Source: Chelativorans xinjiangensis
GTDB lineage: Bacteria > Pseudomonadota > Alphaproteobacteria > Rhizobiales > Rhizobiaceae
Reading direction: 5' to 3'
DNA: 64,000 bases
Assembly: GCF_009812055.1 (NCBI RefSeq)
Contig: NZ_WQNH01000010.1
Coordinates: 46,273-110,272, forward strand
Numbering within the stretch: the first letter of the stretch is position 1; every line of letters starts with the position of its first letter. This document shows, piece by piece, positions 44,740 to 53,208 of the stretch. Made by a program: the position numbers and the translations under genes. The notes beneath the pieces were generated by a model. That model was not told the origin of the DNA and did not search any database. It saw only the letters and a program-made list of their open reading frames with translations.

Positions 44740-45675
44740 CTAGCGCAGGTCGCGATGATAGGGTTCTCCGAGAGAGGCCGGGGCCGCCATCAGCCGCCGC
44801 ACCTTCTGCCAGGCGAGCACCGGGACGATGATGAGCGCAATGGTGCCAAGGTAAGGCATCATCGAGAGGACGGCGGCGCCGACCGGCCATCCGCGCGCTT
44901 GGCCGACGAAGCCCAGCGCGGTGACGAAGCCGAAAAACAGCGCGGAAAGCACCACCGGAATGGGGCGGTAGCCAGCGAAGATCACCAAAGCGACTGCGAT
45001 CCACCCGCGCCCGGCCACCACGCCGTCGGACCAGGAGGGTACGAAGGCGAGCGTGAGATAGGCGCCCGCTCCGGCGGAGAGCGCCGATCCCGCTACGACA
45101 TAGGCGAAGCGGATGAGGCCGACCGGGATGCCGGCCGAGTCGGCCGCGGCCGGATTTTCGCCGACCGCACGCAGGTTGAGCCCGTGGCGGGTACGGAACA
45201 TCAGATAGTGAAGCGCCACCGGCAGGACGATGTAAATCAGGTAGACGAGGATGTTCTGCGAGAACAACGCTGGGCCAAGGACGGGAATTTTGCTCAGAAG
45301 CGGGATTTCAACGCGTTCGAAGACAGCCGGAGACGGCATGCCGGAATAGCCGCGGCCGACCGTGGCGGAAAGGCCGGTACCGATCAGCGTCAAAGCGAGC
45401 CCGCAAAGCACCTGGTTGGCGCGCAGGAATACGGTGGCGCTTGCGAAGGCAATGCCCAACGCGGCACCTACGGCCAGTGACGCCAGGAAGCCAAACGCGG
45501 GCGACGGCACGGCGGTCACCGCCGCGACGCCGGTCACCGCGCCCATCGCCATCAGGCCCTCGACCCCGAGATTGACGACGCCCACGCGCTCAGCAAGCAC
45601 CTCGCCAAGCGCGGCGAACGCCAGAACGCCGCCCGCCAGGAACGCGGTGGCAAGCAGGCTCGTGAGAAGGTCCAT
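44740..45675 (-). CDS. Nucleoside/purine-type (BMP-linked) ABC transporter permease 2
   Basis: A 311-residue permease: LAFAALGEVLAERVGVVNLG, VEGLMAMGAVTGVAAVTAV and MFRTRHGLNLRAVGENPAAA (coupling loop), the pattern of the second permease in PnrA/BmpA-dependent nucleoside importers. It starts at 45675, six bases after the stop of permease 1, and ends nine bases before the deaminase gene. Confidence 0.9.
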   Translation of the reverse strand: MDLLTSLLATAFLAGGVLAFAALGEVLAERVGVVNLGVEGLMAMGAVTGVAAVTAVPSPAFGFLASLAVGAALGIAFASATVFLRANQVLCGLALTLIGTGLSATVGRGYSGMPSPAVFERVEIPLLSKIPVLGPALFSQNILVYLIYIVLPVALHYLMFRTRHGLNLRAVGENPAAADSAGIPVGLIRFAYVVAGSALSAGAGAYLTLAFVPSWSDGVVAGRGWIAVALVIFAGYRPIPVVLSALFFGFVTALGFVGQARGWPVGAAVLSMMPYLGTIALIIVPVLAWQKVRRLMAAPASLGEPYHRDLR

Positions 45676-45680
45676 GGCGG

Positions 45681-46727
45681 TCAAACCTTTCCGCGCACGA
45701 TACGATAATGGGAGACCTCGTCGCCGACAGCGGTCAGAAACAGGATTAGCCCCGTGATGGCGAGGACAGTGGCCGAGGTCAGCCCTTGCGTCTGGAGCAC
45801 GATGCCCGCATTGAGGATGACGGCCATGAACGCCGCCGAAGCGATGACGCCCAGGCAGGAATTGCGCGCCAGCACCGCGACCATGATGCCGAGATAGCCG
45901 AAATTGTTGGAGATGCCGCCTTGCAGGCGGTGGACCGTGCCAGCGATCTCCAGCATGCCCCCGATCCCAGCGATCATACCCGACAGAAGCATGACCGTAA
46001 CCAAATGTCGGCGCACCGGCATCCCGGCATAGCGGGCGGCCTTCGCGTTCGAGCCGGCAAACCGAACCTCGTATCCCCATCGGGAGTAGGCAAGAAGTGC
46101 CGCAAAGCCAAGCGCCATGAGAACGCCTGCGGGCAGCCCCCAGTGCACGAGGCCCCAGAACTCCGGTATTTCGGCTGGAATGCGTGCGGTCGCGGAATTC
46201 GAGACGCCCCCGCGCTCGCGCCATGGGCCGGTCGCCACGTAGTAGACGAGCAGCGCCGCGACGAAATTGAGAAGAAGCGTTGTGATCAGCTCGTTAACCC
46301 CGGCATAGGCGCGGGCCAAAGTCGGCACCAGGATCCAGAACATCCCCCCGACCGCTCCAGCAACGAACATGAGAGGCAGGATCAAGGCCGCCGATCCGGG
46401 CAGGAAGAGGCCGACGGCGGCGGCGGCGAACGCGCCGATGTAGAACTGGCCTTCCGCGCCGATATTCCACACCCCGATCTGCTGTCCGACCGCTACGGAC
46501 AATCCGGTTAGCAGAAGCGGAATGAGGAGAAGGCCGAGATCCTCCAGGCCGAAGGTCGAGCCGAAGGTCGCCCTGATTACCTGCGCCGCAAGGGCGAACG
46601 GATTTTGGCCGGCCAGGACGAGCGCCACTGCCGCCACCCCGAGCGCCAGCAGGACGGCGGCGATCCGCGCCCCAAGTGCCGCGCCGGTGCCCGCCGAAGG
46701 CAGGCGCTGAAGACGCCACTCGACCAT
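45681..46727 (-). CDS. Nucleoside/purine-type (BMP-linked) ABC transporter permease 1
   Basis: A 348-residue permease with VGQQIGVWNIGAEGQFYIGA and AYAGVNELITTLLLNFVAAL, signature stretches of BMP-linked permease 1, and AGSNAKAARYAGMPVRRHLV as coupling loop. ATG 46727 overlaps the ATPase stop by one base (TGATG); a GTG one codon upstream is possible. Confidence 0.9.
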   Translation of the reverse strand: MVEWRLQRLPSAGTGAALGARIAAVLLALGVAAVALVLAGQNPFALAAQVIRATFGSTFGLEDLGLLLIPLLLTGLSVAVGQQIGVWNIGAEGQFYIGAFAAAAVGLFLPGSAALILPLMFVAGAVGGMFWILVPTLARAYAGVNELITTLLLNFVAALLVYYVATGPWRERGGVSNSATARIPAEIPEFWGLVHWGLPAGVLMALGFAALLAYSRWGYEVRFAGSNAKAARYAGMPVRRHLVTVMLLSGMIAGIGGMLEIAGTVHRLQGGISNNFGYLGIMVAVLARNSCLGVIASAAFMAVILNAGIVLQTQGLTSATVLAITGLILFLTAVGDEVSHYRIVRGKV

Positions 46728-48301
46728 CACGCCGCCACCATCGCCCGCTGCCGCCCCCCCATCAGGAGACCGATCTCGTCCATATCGATGTCGCGGTTCT
46801 CGACCACTCCCATGATCTTTCCCTCGTAGAGCACGGCTATGCGGTCTGAGAGGCTGATGAGTTCCTCGAGATCTTCCGAGATGAATATGATGCCGGCTCC
46901 CTGATCGCGCAGTTCCGCGATGTATTTCAGCATTATGTTGATCGCCCCGACATCGAGGCCTCTGCTGGGATAGGCCGCCACCAGCGCCTTGCGGGCGATC
47001 CGCATCTCCCGGCGCGCAACGAGCCGCTGCTGATTGCCGCCCGAAAGATTGCGGATGGGCATCGAGAAATCCGGAACGGTGACGCTTGCCGCCTTGGCGA
47101 TTTCCAAGGACAGGCGGTAAGCGGCATCGGGCCTGTAGAGACCCCCTTGAGAAACAGGCGGCTTCCCATACTCACGAAGCACCGCGTTTTGCGTTATGCT
47201 GAGGGCTGGCGCCAAGCCGCTCGCCAGCCGGTCCTCCGGTATATGGCCGATGCCCAACGCTGCGAACCGTGCCGGATCAAATCGTTCCACCGGCGTTCCG
47301 TCGATGAGGATCCGGCCGGAAGACGGCGCCAGAAGGCCGGCCAGAACATGGCTCAGCTCGCGCTGGCCGTTGCCAGCCACACCGGCGATGCCGAGGATTT
47401 CGCCTCCGTGGACCCCAAGGGTGATGTTTGAAAGCGTGGTCGACCCGTCGTTGGCCATGGCCGACACGCCTTCGAGCCGGAGCACCGGCTCGGCGGTTAC
47501 GGGCGCTGCACCTTTCGGCCGCCGGCGCATATCGGAAAGGACGATGTCGCGGCCGACCATCAGCCTTGCGAGCATGCGCGGGTTGCAGTCGGCCGCCCGC
47601 TCGGTCGCGACCCTGCGCCCGCCGCGCAAGATGGTGATCCGGTCGGAAATCTCCAGCACCTCCTCCAGCTTGTGGCTGATGAAGATGACGGAGTTGCCCC
47701 CGTCGCGGAACGCATGCAGCGCCTTGAACAACTCGCGTGCCTCGGCCGGCGTCAGCACGGCCGTCGGCTCATCAAGTATCAGCGCGCGCGCCTTGCGGGC
47801 CAGCACCCGCAATATCTCCACCCGCTGCTGCTCGCCCGTCGAAAGCTCGGACACGAAAGCATCGGGCCGGACCGGCAGATTGAAACTCCGCGCCAGCTCC
47901 GCCGTCCGTGCCTCGAGCTTGCGGGTCGAGGCGCGCCAGGGCGTTTCCTGCCAGCCGAGATGGATATTTTCGGCCACGGTGAAGGCCTGCACCAGCTTGA
48001 AGTGCTGATGCACCATGCCGATGCCCGCCGCGATGGCGTCAAGAGGCGACGAAAAATCCACGCGGTAGCCGTCGATGATGATCTCTCCGGCGTCGGCCCG
48101 GTAGATGCCGGTGAGGATGTTCATGAGCGTCGACTTGCCGGCGCCGTTCTCGCCGAGCAGCGCATGGATCTCCCCGGGCATGACCTCCAGGTCGACATCC
48201 TCGTTGGCGACAACTCCGGGAAAATATTTGGCGATACCCTTGAGAAGGACCAGCGGCGGGGTTCCGGGGGCAGCGCGCGAGTTCTTGGAGAGGTCATTCA
48301 T
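46727..48301 (-). CDS. Nucleoside/purine-type ABC transporter dual ATP-binding protein
   Basis: A 524-residue protein with two ABC domains. The first has Walker A GENGAGKST (50-58), signature LSTGEQQRVEILRVL and Walker B ALILDEPTAVLTP. The second has the degenerate GVAGNGQRELSHVLAGLL site, LSGGNQQRLVARREM and AAYPSRGLDVGA, where the usual QPTRG reads YPSRG. Such dual ATPases drive BMP-type nucleoside/purine importers. ATG 48301 is used; in-frame ATG 48325 is possible and neither has a clear ribosome site. Confidence 0.9.
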   Translation of the reverse strand: MNDLSKNSRAAPGTPPLVLLKGIAKYFPGVVANEDVDLEVMPGEIHALLGENGAGKSTLMNILTGIYRADAGEIIIDGYRVDFSSPLDAIAAGIGMVHQHFKLVQAFTVAENIHLGWQETPWRASTRKLEARTAELARSFNLPVRPDAFVSELSTGEQQRVEILRVLARKARALILDEPTAVLTPAEARELFKALHAFRDGGNSVIFISHKLEEVLEISDRITILRGGRRVATERAADCNPRMLARLMVGRDIVLSDMRRRPKGAAPVTAEPVLRLEGVSAMANDGSTTLSNITLGVHGGEILGIAGVAGNGQRELSHVLAGLLAPSSGRILIDGTPVERFDPARFAALGIGHIPEDRLASGLAPALSITQNAVLREYGKPPVSQGGLYRPDAAYRLSLEIAKAASVTVPDFSMPIRNLSGGNQQRLVARREMRIARKALVAAYPSRGLDVGAINIMLKYIAELRDQGAGIIFISEDLEELISLSDRIAVLYEGKIMGVVENRDIDMDEIGLLMGGRQRAMVAA

Positions 48302-48399
48302 GGCAGAACCGGACATTGCGGGCATCGAGGGAGAAGCGGGGGAGGAAGCAGGCAGAGGGCGAGCGCTGCCTGCCCCTCCCCGTTGTCACCCCGCGACCT

Positions 48400-49521
48400 T
48401 CAACCGCTGAGCCCGCTGACGCCCTCGATCGACCAATCCCAGGTGTAGAGATCGAGCTCGGTCATCTGCTTGCCGGCCTCCACGCGCGTCGCGCCCGACG
48501 CGTCCTTGATCTCGCCAACGAAAGGCGACCAGCCGTCCAGCATTTTCTGGCGAACCGCATCGGCGGCATCGCCCACCTCCTTCGGCACGTTCTGGCCCCA
48601 CACATCGCGGTCGACGCCGCCGGCGAGCGGCAGGATGTGCTCTCCCGGCACCCAGGTGCCGGCAAGCCGCTTGCCCACCTGGTCTACATAGAAATCCTTG
48701 AAGTCGATGATGATCGACGAGACGTAGGCATTGGGCCCATAGCGGCGGATGTCGGTGTTCCACATAGCCGCCCACACGCCACGTTTCTCGGCGACCTGAA
48801 GGTAGCCCGCCTCATCCATGATGCCGAAGAGGAAGTCGCATCCATTGTCGATGAGCGCGGTGCCGGCCTGCGTCGCGGCCTGCGGGTCGAACCAGGAATT
48901 GATGACGATGGTCTGCAGGGTCGCGTCCGGATTGACCGAGCGCGCACCCATGAGGAAGGAGTTCGTGCTGCAGAATACCGACGGCACTGGAAAGGAGGCG
49001 ACGTAGCCGAGCTTGCCCGTCTTGCTCAGATGCCCGGCGGCCACGCCGACGATATAGGTCGGGTACCAATGGGCAAGATAATACCAGCCCAGATTGTCCA
49101 TGATCGCGTGGCCGTCGCATTCCATGAAGGCGACGTCCGGCGCACGGCGGACGACCTCATGAAGGAAGTCGCCGGTCGAAGAGGTGTCGAAGATCATGTT
49201 GGCGCCTTCGCTCACGAACTGGCGGTATGTTCGCGTCGCATCAGCCGAATAGGGGACGTTCTCCACCTCGTGGATCTTCTTCAGCTTCGGATAGGCTTCC
49301 TGCACGGCGAGCAGACCCTGATGGTGGCTCCAGGTCCAGCCCTCGTCAGTGATCGGGCCGACATGGCCGAAGCCGATGACGGCGTCCTCCTCCGCGATCG
49401 GGGCCAGTGGCTCTGCCGCGTATGCCGGACGCAACAAACCCTTCGGCATCACGAGCGATGCGGCTCCTATGGCTCCCATGTTGAGGAGCCCCCGGCGGGA
49501 TAGTCTTTTCAGGTCAATCAT
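48400..49521 (-). CDS. BMP-family periplasmic binding protein (nucleoside/purine type)
   Basis: A 373-residue binding protein. ATG 49521 follows GAGGGGAATC and gives MIDLKRLSRRGLLNMGAIGA, a twin-arginine-like signal ending near AYAAE. The mature part has IGFGHVGPITDEGWTWSHHQ, FVSEGANMIFDTSSTGDFLH and FLFGIMDEAGYLQVAEKRG, typical of BMP/PnrA-like proteins that bind purine nucleosides or bases. It is the first gene of the minus-strand operon that ends with guaD. Confidence 0.88.
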   Translation of the reverse strand: MIDLKRLSRRGLLNMGAIGAASLVMPKGLLRPAYAAEPLAPIAEEDAVIGFGHVGPITDEGWTWSHHQGLLAVQEAYPKLKKIHEVENVPYSADATRTYRQFVSEGANMIFDTSSTGDFLHEVVRRAPDVAFMECDGHAIMDNLGWYYLAHWYPTYIVGVAAGHLSKTGKLGYVASFPVPSVFCSTNSFLMGARSVNPDATLQTIVINSWFDPQAATQAGTALIDNGCDFLFGIMDEAGYLQVAEKRGVWAAMWNTDIRRYGPNAYVSSIIIDFKDFYVDQVGKRLAGTWVPGEHILPLAGGVDRDVWGQNVPKEVGDAADAVRQKMLDGWSPFVGEIKDASGATRVEAGKQMTELDLYTWDWSIEGVSGLSG

Positions 49522-50000
49522 GATTCCCCTCATCGATCTTATGCTCTTGCGGCCAGCGGGCCCTGCCAGGCATTGGCTTCATCAACCCGATGCAACCCGC
49601 ATGCCAAGCGGTGCGGCACTGTTCGATTGGCCATCGAATGCGAATATCCGCGCTCTCGTGACGTCCGCTTGCCCGTGGAAGTGCATTCGAACTCATGCAA
49701 TCCCGCCCCGTCCGGCCTAGGCTGCGAAGAATTTCGGACAAGGGGCGTTGCGCATAGGGGCTAATTCCGGATGCGGCCGTTGCTTTTCCAGCAACACTTG
49801 ACGCCTGGATTTTGTCAGGACTAGATAGGCAGTGCACATGAAATAGACTAATCCCAATATTGCCTATTTTTAATGCAGGCGCCTAAAATAAAAACAGACG
49901 GGGACAGCGATGGCACGGCAGATTGGGTATCCGGCGGAAGGGGAATCTCCAGGCAGGATCATGGCCGCCTGCGAAGCGCTTGCTCGATAGGTCGCAACGC
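49522..50000. promoter_or_regulatory. Divergent promoter region of the two N-heterocycle operons
   Basis: About 480 bases separate the BMP gene (leftward) from the acylphosphatase-like/Rieske genes (rightward). TTGACG (49798-49803) followed after 18 bases by TAGATA (49822-49827) is a possible rightward promoter. The stretch 49840-49895 is unusually AT-rich. A short frame at 49910-49990 (MARQIGYPAEGESPGR ...) has no recognised family. Confidence 0.4.
49779..49795. promoter_or_regulatory. Candidate LysR binding site
   Basis: GTTGCT-TTTCC-AGCAAC is a perfect inverted repeat with 6-base arms and contains the LysR-type T-N11-A core (T49781 to A49793). It sits two bases upstream of the predicted rightward -35. 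The LysR gene of the same cluster lies 2 kb away. Binding is inferred. Confidence 0.45.
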
Positions 50001-50240
50001 GTGGTCGCAAAAGCGCATCTGGTCTTTGAGGGCAGACTGCAAGCGGAAGCCTTCATCGAGTTCGCGCAGCACAGGGCCGACCGCCTCGACCTTGAACTTG
50101 CAATCGATGCAGCCAGCGACGATGCGGTAAGTCTCGTGGTGAGCGGCCAACCGGACCTGGTTGATGCCTTCGAAATGGCATGCAGTCTCGGCCCTTATGA
50201 ATGCATCGTCTTGGATGTGCTGCGCAGGCATGCAGCCTGA
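50001..50240 (+). CDS. Small acylphosphatase-fold-like protein
   Basis: About 79 residues from a GTG: AKAHLVFEGRLQAEAFIEFA, ADRLDLELAIDAASDDAVSL, VSGQPDLVDAFEMACSLGPY. The spacing of strands, the VFEGR-x-Q start and the GP-x5-V end recall acylphosphatase, but the catalytic FR and Asn positions are not conserved, so enzymatic activity is unlikely. The frame extends upstream to a TTG at 49923, so the start is uncertain. It ends 21 bases before the Rieske gene and is probably cotranscribed with it. Confidence 0.45.
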   Translation: MVAKAHLVFEGRLQAEAFIEFAQHRADRLDLELAIDAASDDAVSLVVSGQPDLVDAFEMACSLGPYECIVLDVLRRHAA

Positions 50241-50261
50241 ACGCCGATTCCGGAGAAAGAC

Positions 50262-50987
50262 ATGGAAGAAAGGAACGATTGGCACCCGGTGGCGCTCTCG
50301 ACGTCGATCAAGCCGGCGACCTCGGCGGGGACGCGGCTCTTCGATGAGGAACTGGTCGTCTGGCGCGATACGGGCGAGGCCACGCATATATGGGAGGATC
50401 GCTGTCCGCATCGCGGCATGAAGCTGAGCTTCGGCTTCGTGCGGGGTGACCACATCGCGTGCCTCTACCACGGCTGGCAGTATGATGCTGCAGGCCAGTG
50501 CCGCTACATCCCGGCGCATCCGGACATCAAAGTACCGCCCGCCATCAAGGTAAAGACCTATGGCGCGGCCGAGCAGGACGGAATGATCTGGGCGGCGCTC
50601 GGCCCCGATCTTCCGCCGCTCCCCTCAAGATCCGCCACCGAAACCCTGCCTGTGCGCAGCCTCTATCTCCGTGGCGGCACGGGCCGGGCCTTGAACCTGC
50701 TGCGGGACCACCCGCCGCGGTCCTTCACGCAGGAGGCGGGGCCGGCGCAGATCGAGCCGGTAAGCCCTACGCTCTTCCGAATCCGTGCCGGCACCGACGC
50801 ATTGTTGATCGGCGTACAGGCTTTGTCGGGATCCCGCACCGCACTCCATATCGTCATCGCCGGGCCTGCTGCCGCTTATCAGGGAGCAGGACAGCTGCAT
50901 TTTCTGCGCTGGGCAAACGCGCTGCGCCACGATGCGGAAACCGTGCAGGTGGAACCGGCTGCGACTGCGCTTGGGGAGGCGGTGTAA
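50262..50987 (+). CDS. Stand-alone Rieske [2Fe-2S] protein of a split oxygenase
   Basis: A 241-residue soluble protein. The Rieske cluster ligands are C48-x-H50 and C67-x2-H70 in RCPHRGMKLSFGFVRGDHIA and CLYHGWQYDAAGQC, followed by the usual IPAHPDIKVPPAIKVKTYGA and GMIWAALG. The C-terminal ~120 residues (RSLYLRGGTGRALNLLRDHP ... LHFLRWANALRHDAETVQV) occupy the place of an oxygenase catalytic domain but lack the D-x2-H-x4-H iron site. No flavin or plant-type ferredoxin domain is present, so it is an electron carrier, not a reductase. It likely serves the Rieske-less oxygenases at 42458 and 56829. The stop overlaps the GST-like gene (TAATG). Confidence 0.85.
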   Translation: MEERNDWHPVALSTSIKPATSAGTRLFDEELVVWRDTGEATHIWEDRCPHRGMKLSFGFVRGDHIACLYHGWQYDAAGQCRYIPAHPDIKVPPAIKVKTYGAAEQDGMIWAALGPDLPPLPSRSATETLPVRSLYLRGGTGRALNLLRDHPPRSFTQEAGPAQIEPVSPTLFRIRAGTDALLIGVQALSGSRTALHIVIAGPAAAYQGAGQLHFLRWANALRHDAETVQVEPAATALGEAV

Positions 50988-51619
50988 TGCCCGCGCTGGC
51001 GCTCTATAATTACGAGCTCGATGATGCCTGCTACAAAGTGCGGTTGGCGCTTTCCATCCTCAGCGTCGAGTACGAGGCAATCGCCGTCGATGCCTTCCCA
51101 GGCAAAGAGCAGACAAAGCCGCCCCTGCTGGACCTCAATCCCCTCGGCCGCCTGCCAATTCTCAGGGACGGCGACGTGGTTCTCCACGGAGCCGAAGCCA
51201 TTCTGGCGCACCTGGCGCGCGCCTATGACGGTTCGGGAAAATGGCTGCCGGCGGAAGCTGCGGCGTTTGCATCCGTCATGCAATGGCTCCAGTTCGCCGC
51301 AAGCGACTTGTCGGTCGCGCGGGAGGCCAGAGAACAGGCCCTGTTCGATGCCCCCGGCGACGGGACGGCCCTCAGCACCGAAGCGGCCCGCATGCTGCGC
51401 ATCATGGACGATCACATGACTGCCCGCAGCTTCGCAGGAGCAAGCTGGTTCGCAGCACCCCATGCGACGATCGCCGACATTGCGCTCTTTCCTGCTTTCG
51501 CGCTTAGCCGCGACTTCGGCGTCGACCATGACGAATATCCGGCACTACGCAACTGGGCTAGGTATGTCCGGCAGCTTCCCGGGTTCACAACCATGCCTGG
51601 CATTCCCGACTATCATTGA
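50987..51619 (+). CDS. Glutathione S-transferase-like protein (possible NdmE-type partner)
   Basis: A 210-residue protein with thioredoxin-like N-domain (LYNYELDDACYKVRLALSIL, LDLNPLGRLPILRDGDVVLH, AEAILAHLARAYD) and helical C-domain (SWFAAPHATIADIALFPAFA). The cis-Pro motif (RLPIL) and the Glu in GAEAIL that normally bind glutathione are present. It overlaps the Rieske gene by one base. In caffeine degraders a GST homologue, NdmE, is needed structurally for the Rieske-less NdmC; the neighbourhood here suggests a similar scaffold role. Real GST activity is possible too. Confidence 0.82.
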   Translation: MPALALYNYELDDACYKVRLALSILSVEYEAIAVDAFPGKEQTKPPLLDLNPLGRLPILRDGDVVLHGAEAILAHLARAYDGSGKWLPAEAAAFASVMQWLQFAASDLSVAREAREQALFDAPGDGTALSTEAARMLRIMDDHMTARSFAGASWFAAPHATIADIALFPAFALSRDFGVDHDEYPALRNWARYVRQLPGFTTMPGIPDYH

Positions 51620-51692
51620 GGCCGCCATGACCGCGCTTGCCAGCTCTTTCCAGCAGATCAACTCCAGCGCTGACACTGCCTGAGCGGGCCCG

Positions 51693-52613
51693 ATGGACCC
51701 GTATCGCCTCGGCCTGGTCTCCCCGCGGATACACTACTTCCAGCTCGTAGTGCGCCTGGGGTCGATCCGGCAGGCTGCGGAGGCGCTGAACGCTGCTCCC
51801 TCGTCCGTCAGCCGTATCCTGCGAGCCCTTGAGGAGGAGCTCGGAATGCCGCTCTTCGAGCGCGTACGTCAGCGCCTGAAGCTGACGAGCGCGGGGGAGC
51901 TCCTGCTGTATCATGCTCGTGTCAGCACGGGCGAGTTGAGCCGCGCCTGGTCGGAAATCAGCGAGCTGCAAGGTCTGCGGCGCGGCACGGTTTCGGTGGC
52001 TGTGATCGAAAGCGTCGCGCGGGGTCTCATGCCCGCGGCGCTCCAGTCGTTCTGGTCGCGGTACCCCCACATCACGGTCAACGTACATGTGGCGGGATCG
52101 CAGGCCTGCTGCGATGCGGTGGCCGACGGGGACTGCGACCTCGCCATGGCCTTCGACCCGCGCGTGCCGCGCCATGTGCGCAAGATGGCGACGGTGAGCC
52201 TTCCACTCGGCGTGCTTACCCGCCCCGACGGTCGCCTTGCCGGCCGGAAGGAGTTGAAACTGTCGGATATCGTCGGCGAGCACCTCATCCTCTCCGATTC
52301 TAGCCTGACGCTCGGGCACATGGTGGACGAGGCCATCAATAGGCTGCAGGTCGACCTCGCCATGCGCTCGCACACCAATTCCATCGGCCTCATGGTCGAC
52401 ATGGCGAAGATGGATCTTGGGACGGTGCTGCAGACGCGGGTGGGGATCGAGCAGGAAATCGCTGCCGGGACCCTCCACTTCGTGCCTTTGCGCGACCCGA
52501 AGCTCAGCCCGCGCCGCCTAATGCTGCTTTCGCGCTCCGAGAAGGAAATGTCGGATGCGGCGCTCGCCTTCGCCACTCTCCTCGCGCATTCGATGGAGCG
52601 GCTGGCGCGGTGA
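51693..52613 (+). CDS. LysR-family transcriptional regulator
   Basis: A 306-residue regulator. The helix-turn-helix is HYFQLVVRLGSIRQAAEALN, AAPSSVSRILRALEEELGMP, LFERVRQRLKLTSAGELLL, followed by the effector-binding domain (RGTVSVAVIESVARGLMPAA ...). It lies inside the right operon on the same strand and is a good candidate to control both divergent operons. A candidate site is at 49779-49795. Confidence 0.9.
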   Translation: MDPYRLGLVSPRIHYFQLVVRLGSIRQAAEALNAAPSSVSRILRALEEELGMPLFERVRQRLKLTSAGELLLYHARVSTGELSRAWSEISELQGLRRGTVSVAVIESVARGLMPAALQSFWSRYPHITVNVHVAGSQACCDAVADGDCDLAMAFDPRVPRHVRKMATVSLPLGVLTRPDGRLAGRKELKLSDIVGEHLILSDSSLTLGHMVDEAINRLQVDLAMRSHTNSIGLMVDMAKMDLGTVLQTRVGIEQEIAAGTLHFVPLRDPKLSPRRLMLLSRSEKEMSDAALAFATLLAHSMERLAR

Positions 52614-52704
52614 AAGATGTTGCGTTCTACGCAATCACCCGATCGAGAATCATCGTCTATTGCGAACACCCTGCGTCTGCGACGTTCTCCGCGACTGGAG
52701 GTCG

Positions 52705-53208
52705 ATGATGAAGCAAAGTGCAGTCGAAGCCGTCATTCGCGGCTTGAAGAAGGCCGGCGTGAGCATTGTGTGTTACCTGCCGGATTCATTGTTCAAGGAG
52801 CTCTATCCGGCGCTCGACGCGGACCCCGACATCCGCACCATCCGCGTCACCAACGAGGGGGAAGGTGCGGCGATCTGCGGCGGCGTATTCCTGTCCGGCA
52901 AGCGGGCCGCGCTTGTCATGGAAAATTCAGGCCTGCGCGCCGCGGTCGAGCCGCTGGCGCGAATGGGCCTGGGGGCCGGAATCCCTGTCGTGATGCTGAT
53001 GAGCTATCGCGGCGAGCTGGGCGAGAACAATTGGTGGGCCATTCCCCACGGCATCACCATGGAACCGGTGCTCAACGCACTTCGCATCCCCTATCAGGTC
53101 ATACGCGAAGAAGAGAAGATCGAGCGCGCGATTGCGGATGCCTATTCCTGGTCGTATTCGGCCTATTATCACTCGGGAGTGGCCCTGGGCGGCGAGGTGG
53201 TGCGATGA
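52705..53208 (+). CDS. ThDP-dependent decarboxylase alpha subunit (sulfopyruvate/phosphonopyruvate decarboxylase-like)
   Basis: A 167-residue protein forming the pyrimidine-binding half of a two-subunit ThDP enzyme: EAVIRGLKKAGVSIVCYLPD, IRVTNEGEGAAICGGVFLSG (with the cofactor-activating Glu in NEGEG) and VMLMSYRGELGENNWWAIPH. The pattern matches ComD-type subunits. ATG 52705 follows CTGGAGGTCG; ATG 52708 is equally possible. It overlaps the beta gene by four bases. Together they would decarboxylate a 2-oxo acid to an aldehyde. Confidence 0.86.
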   Translation: MMKQSAVEAVIRGLKKAGVSIVCYLPDSLFKELYPALDADPDIRTIRVTNEGEGAAICGGVFLSGKRAALVMENSGLRAAVEPLARMGLGAGIPVVMLMSYRGELGENNWWAIPHGITMEPVLNALRIPYQVIREEEKIERAIADAYSWSYSAYYHSGVALGGEVVR

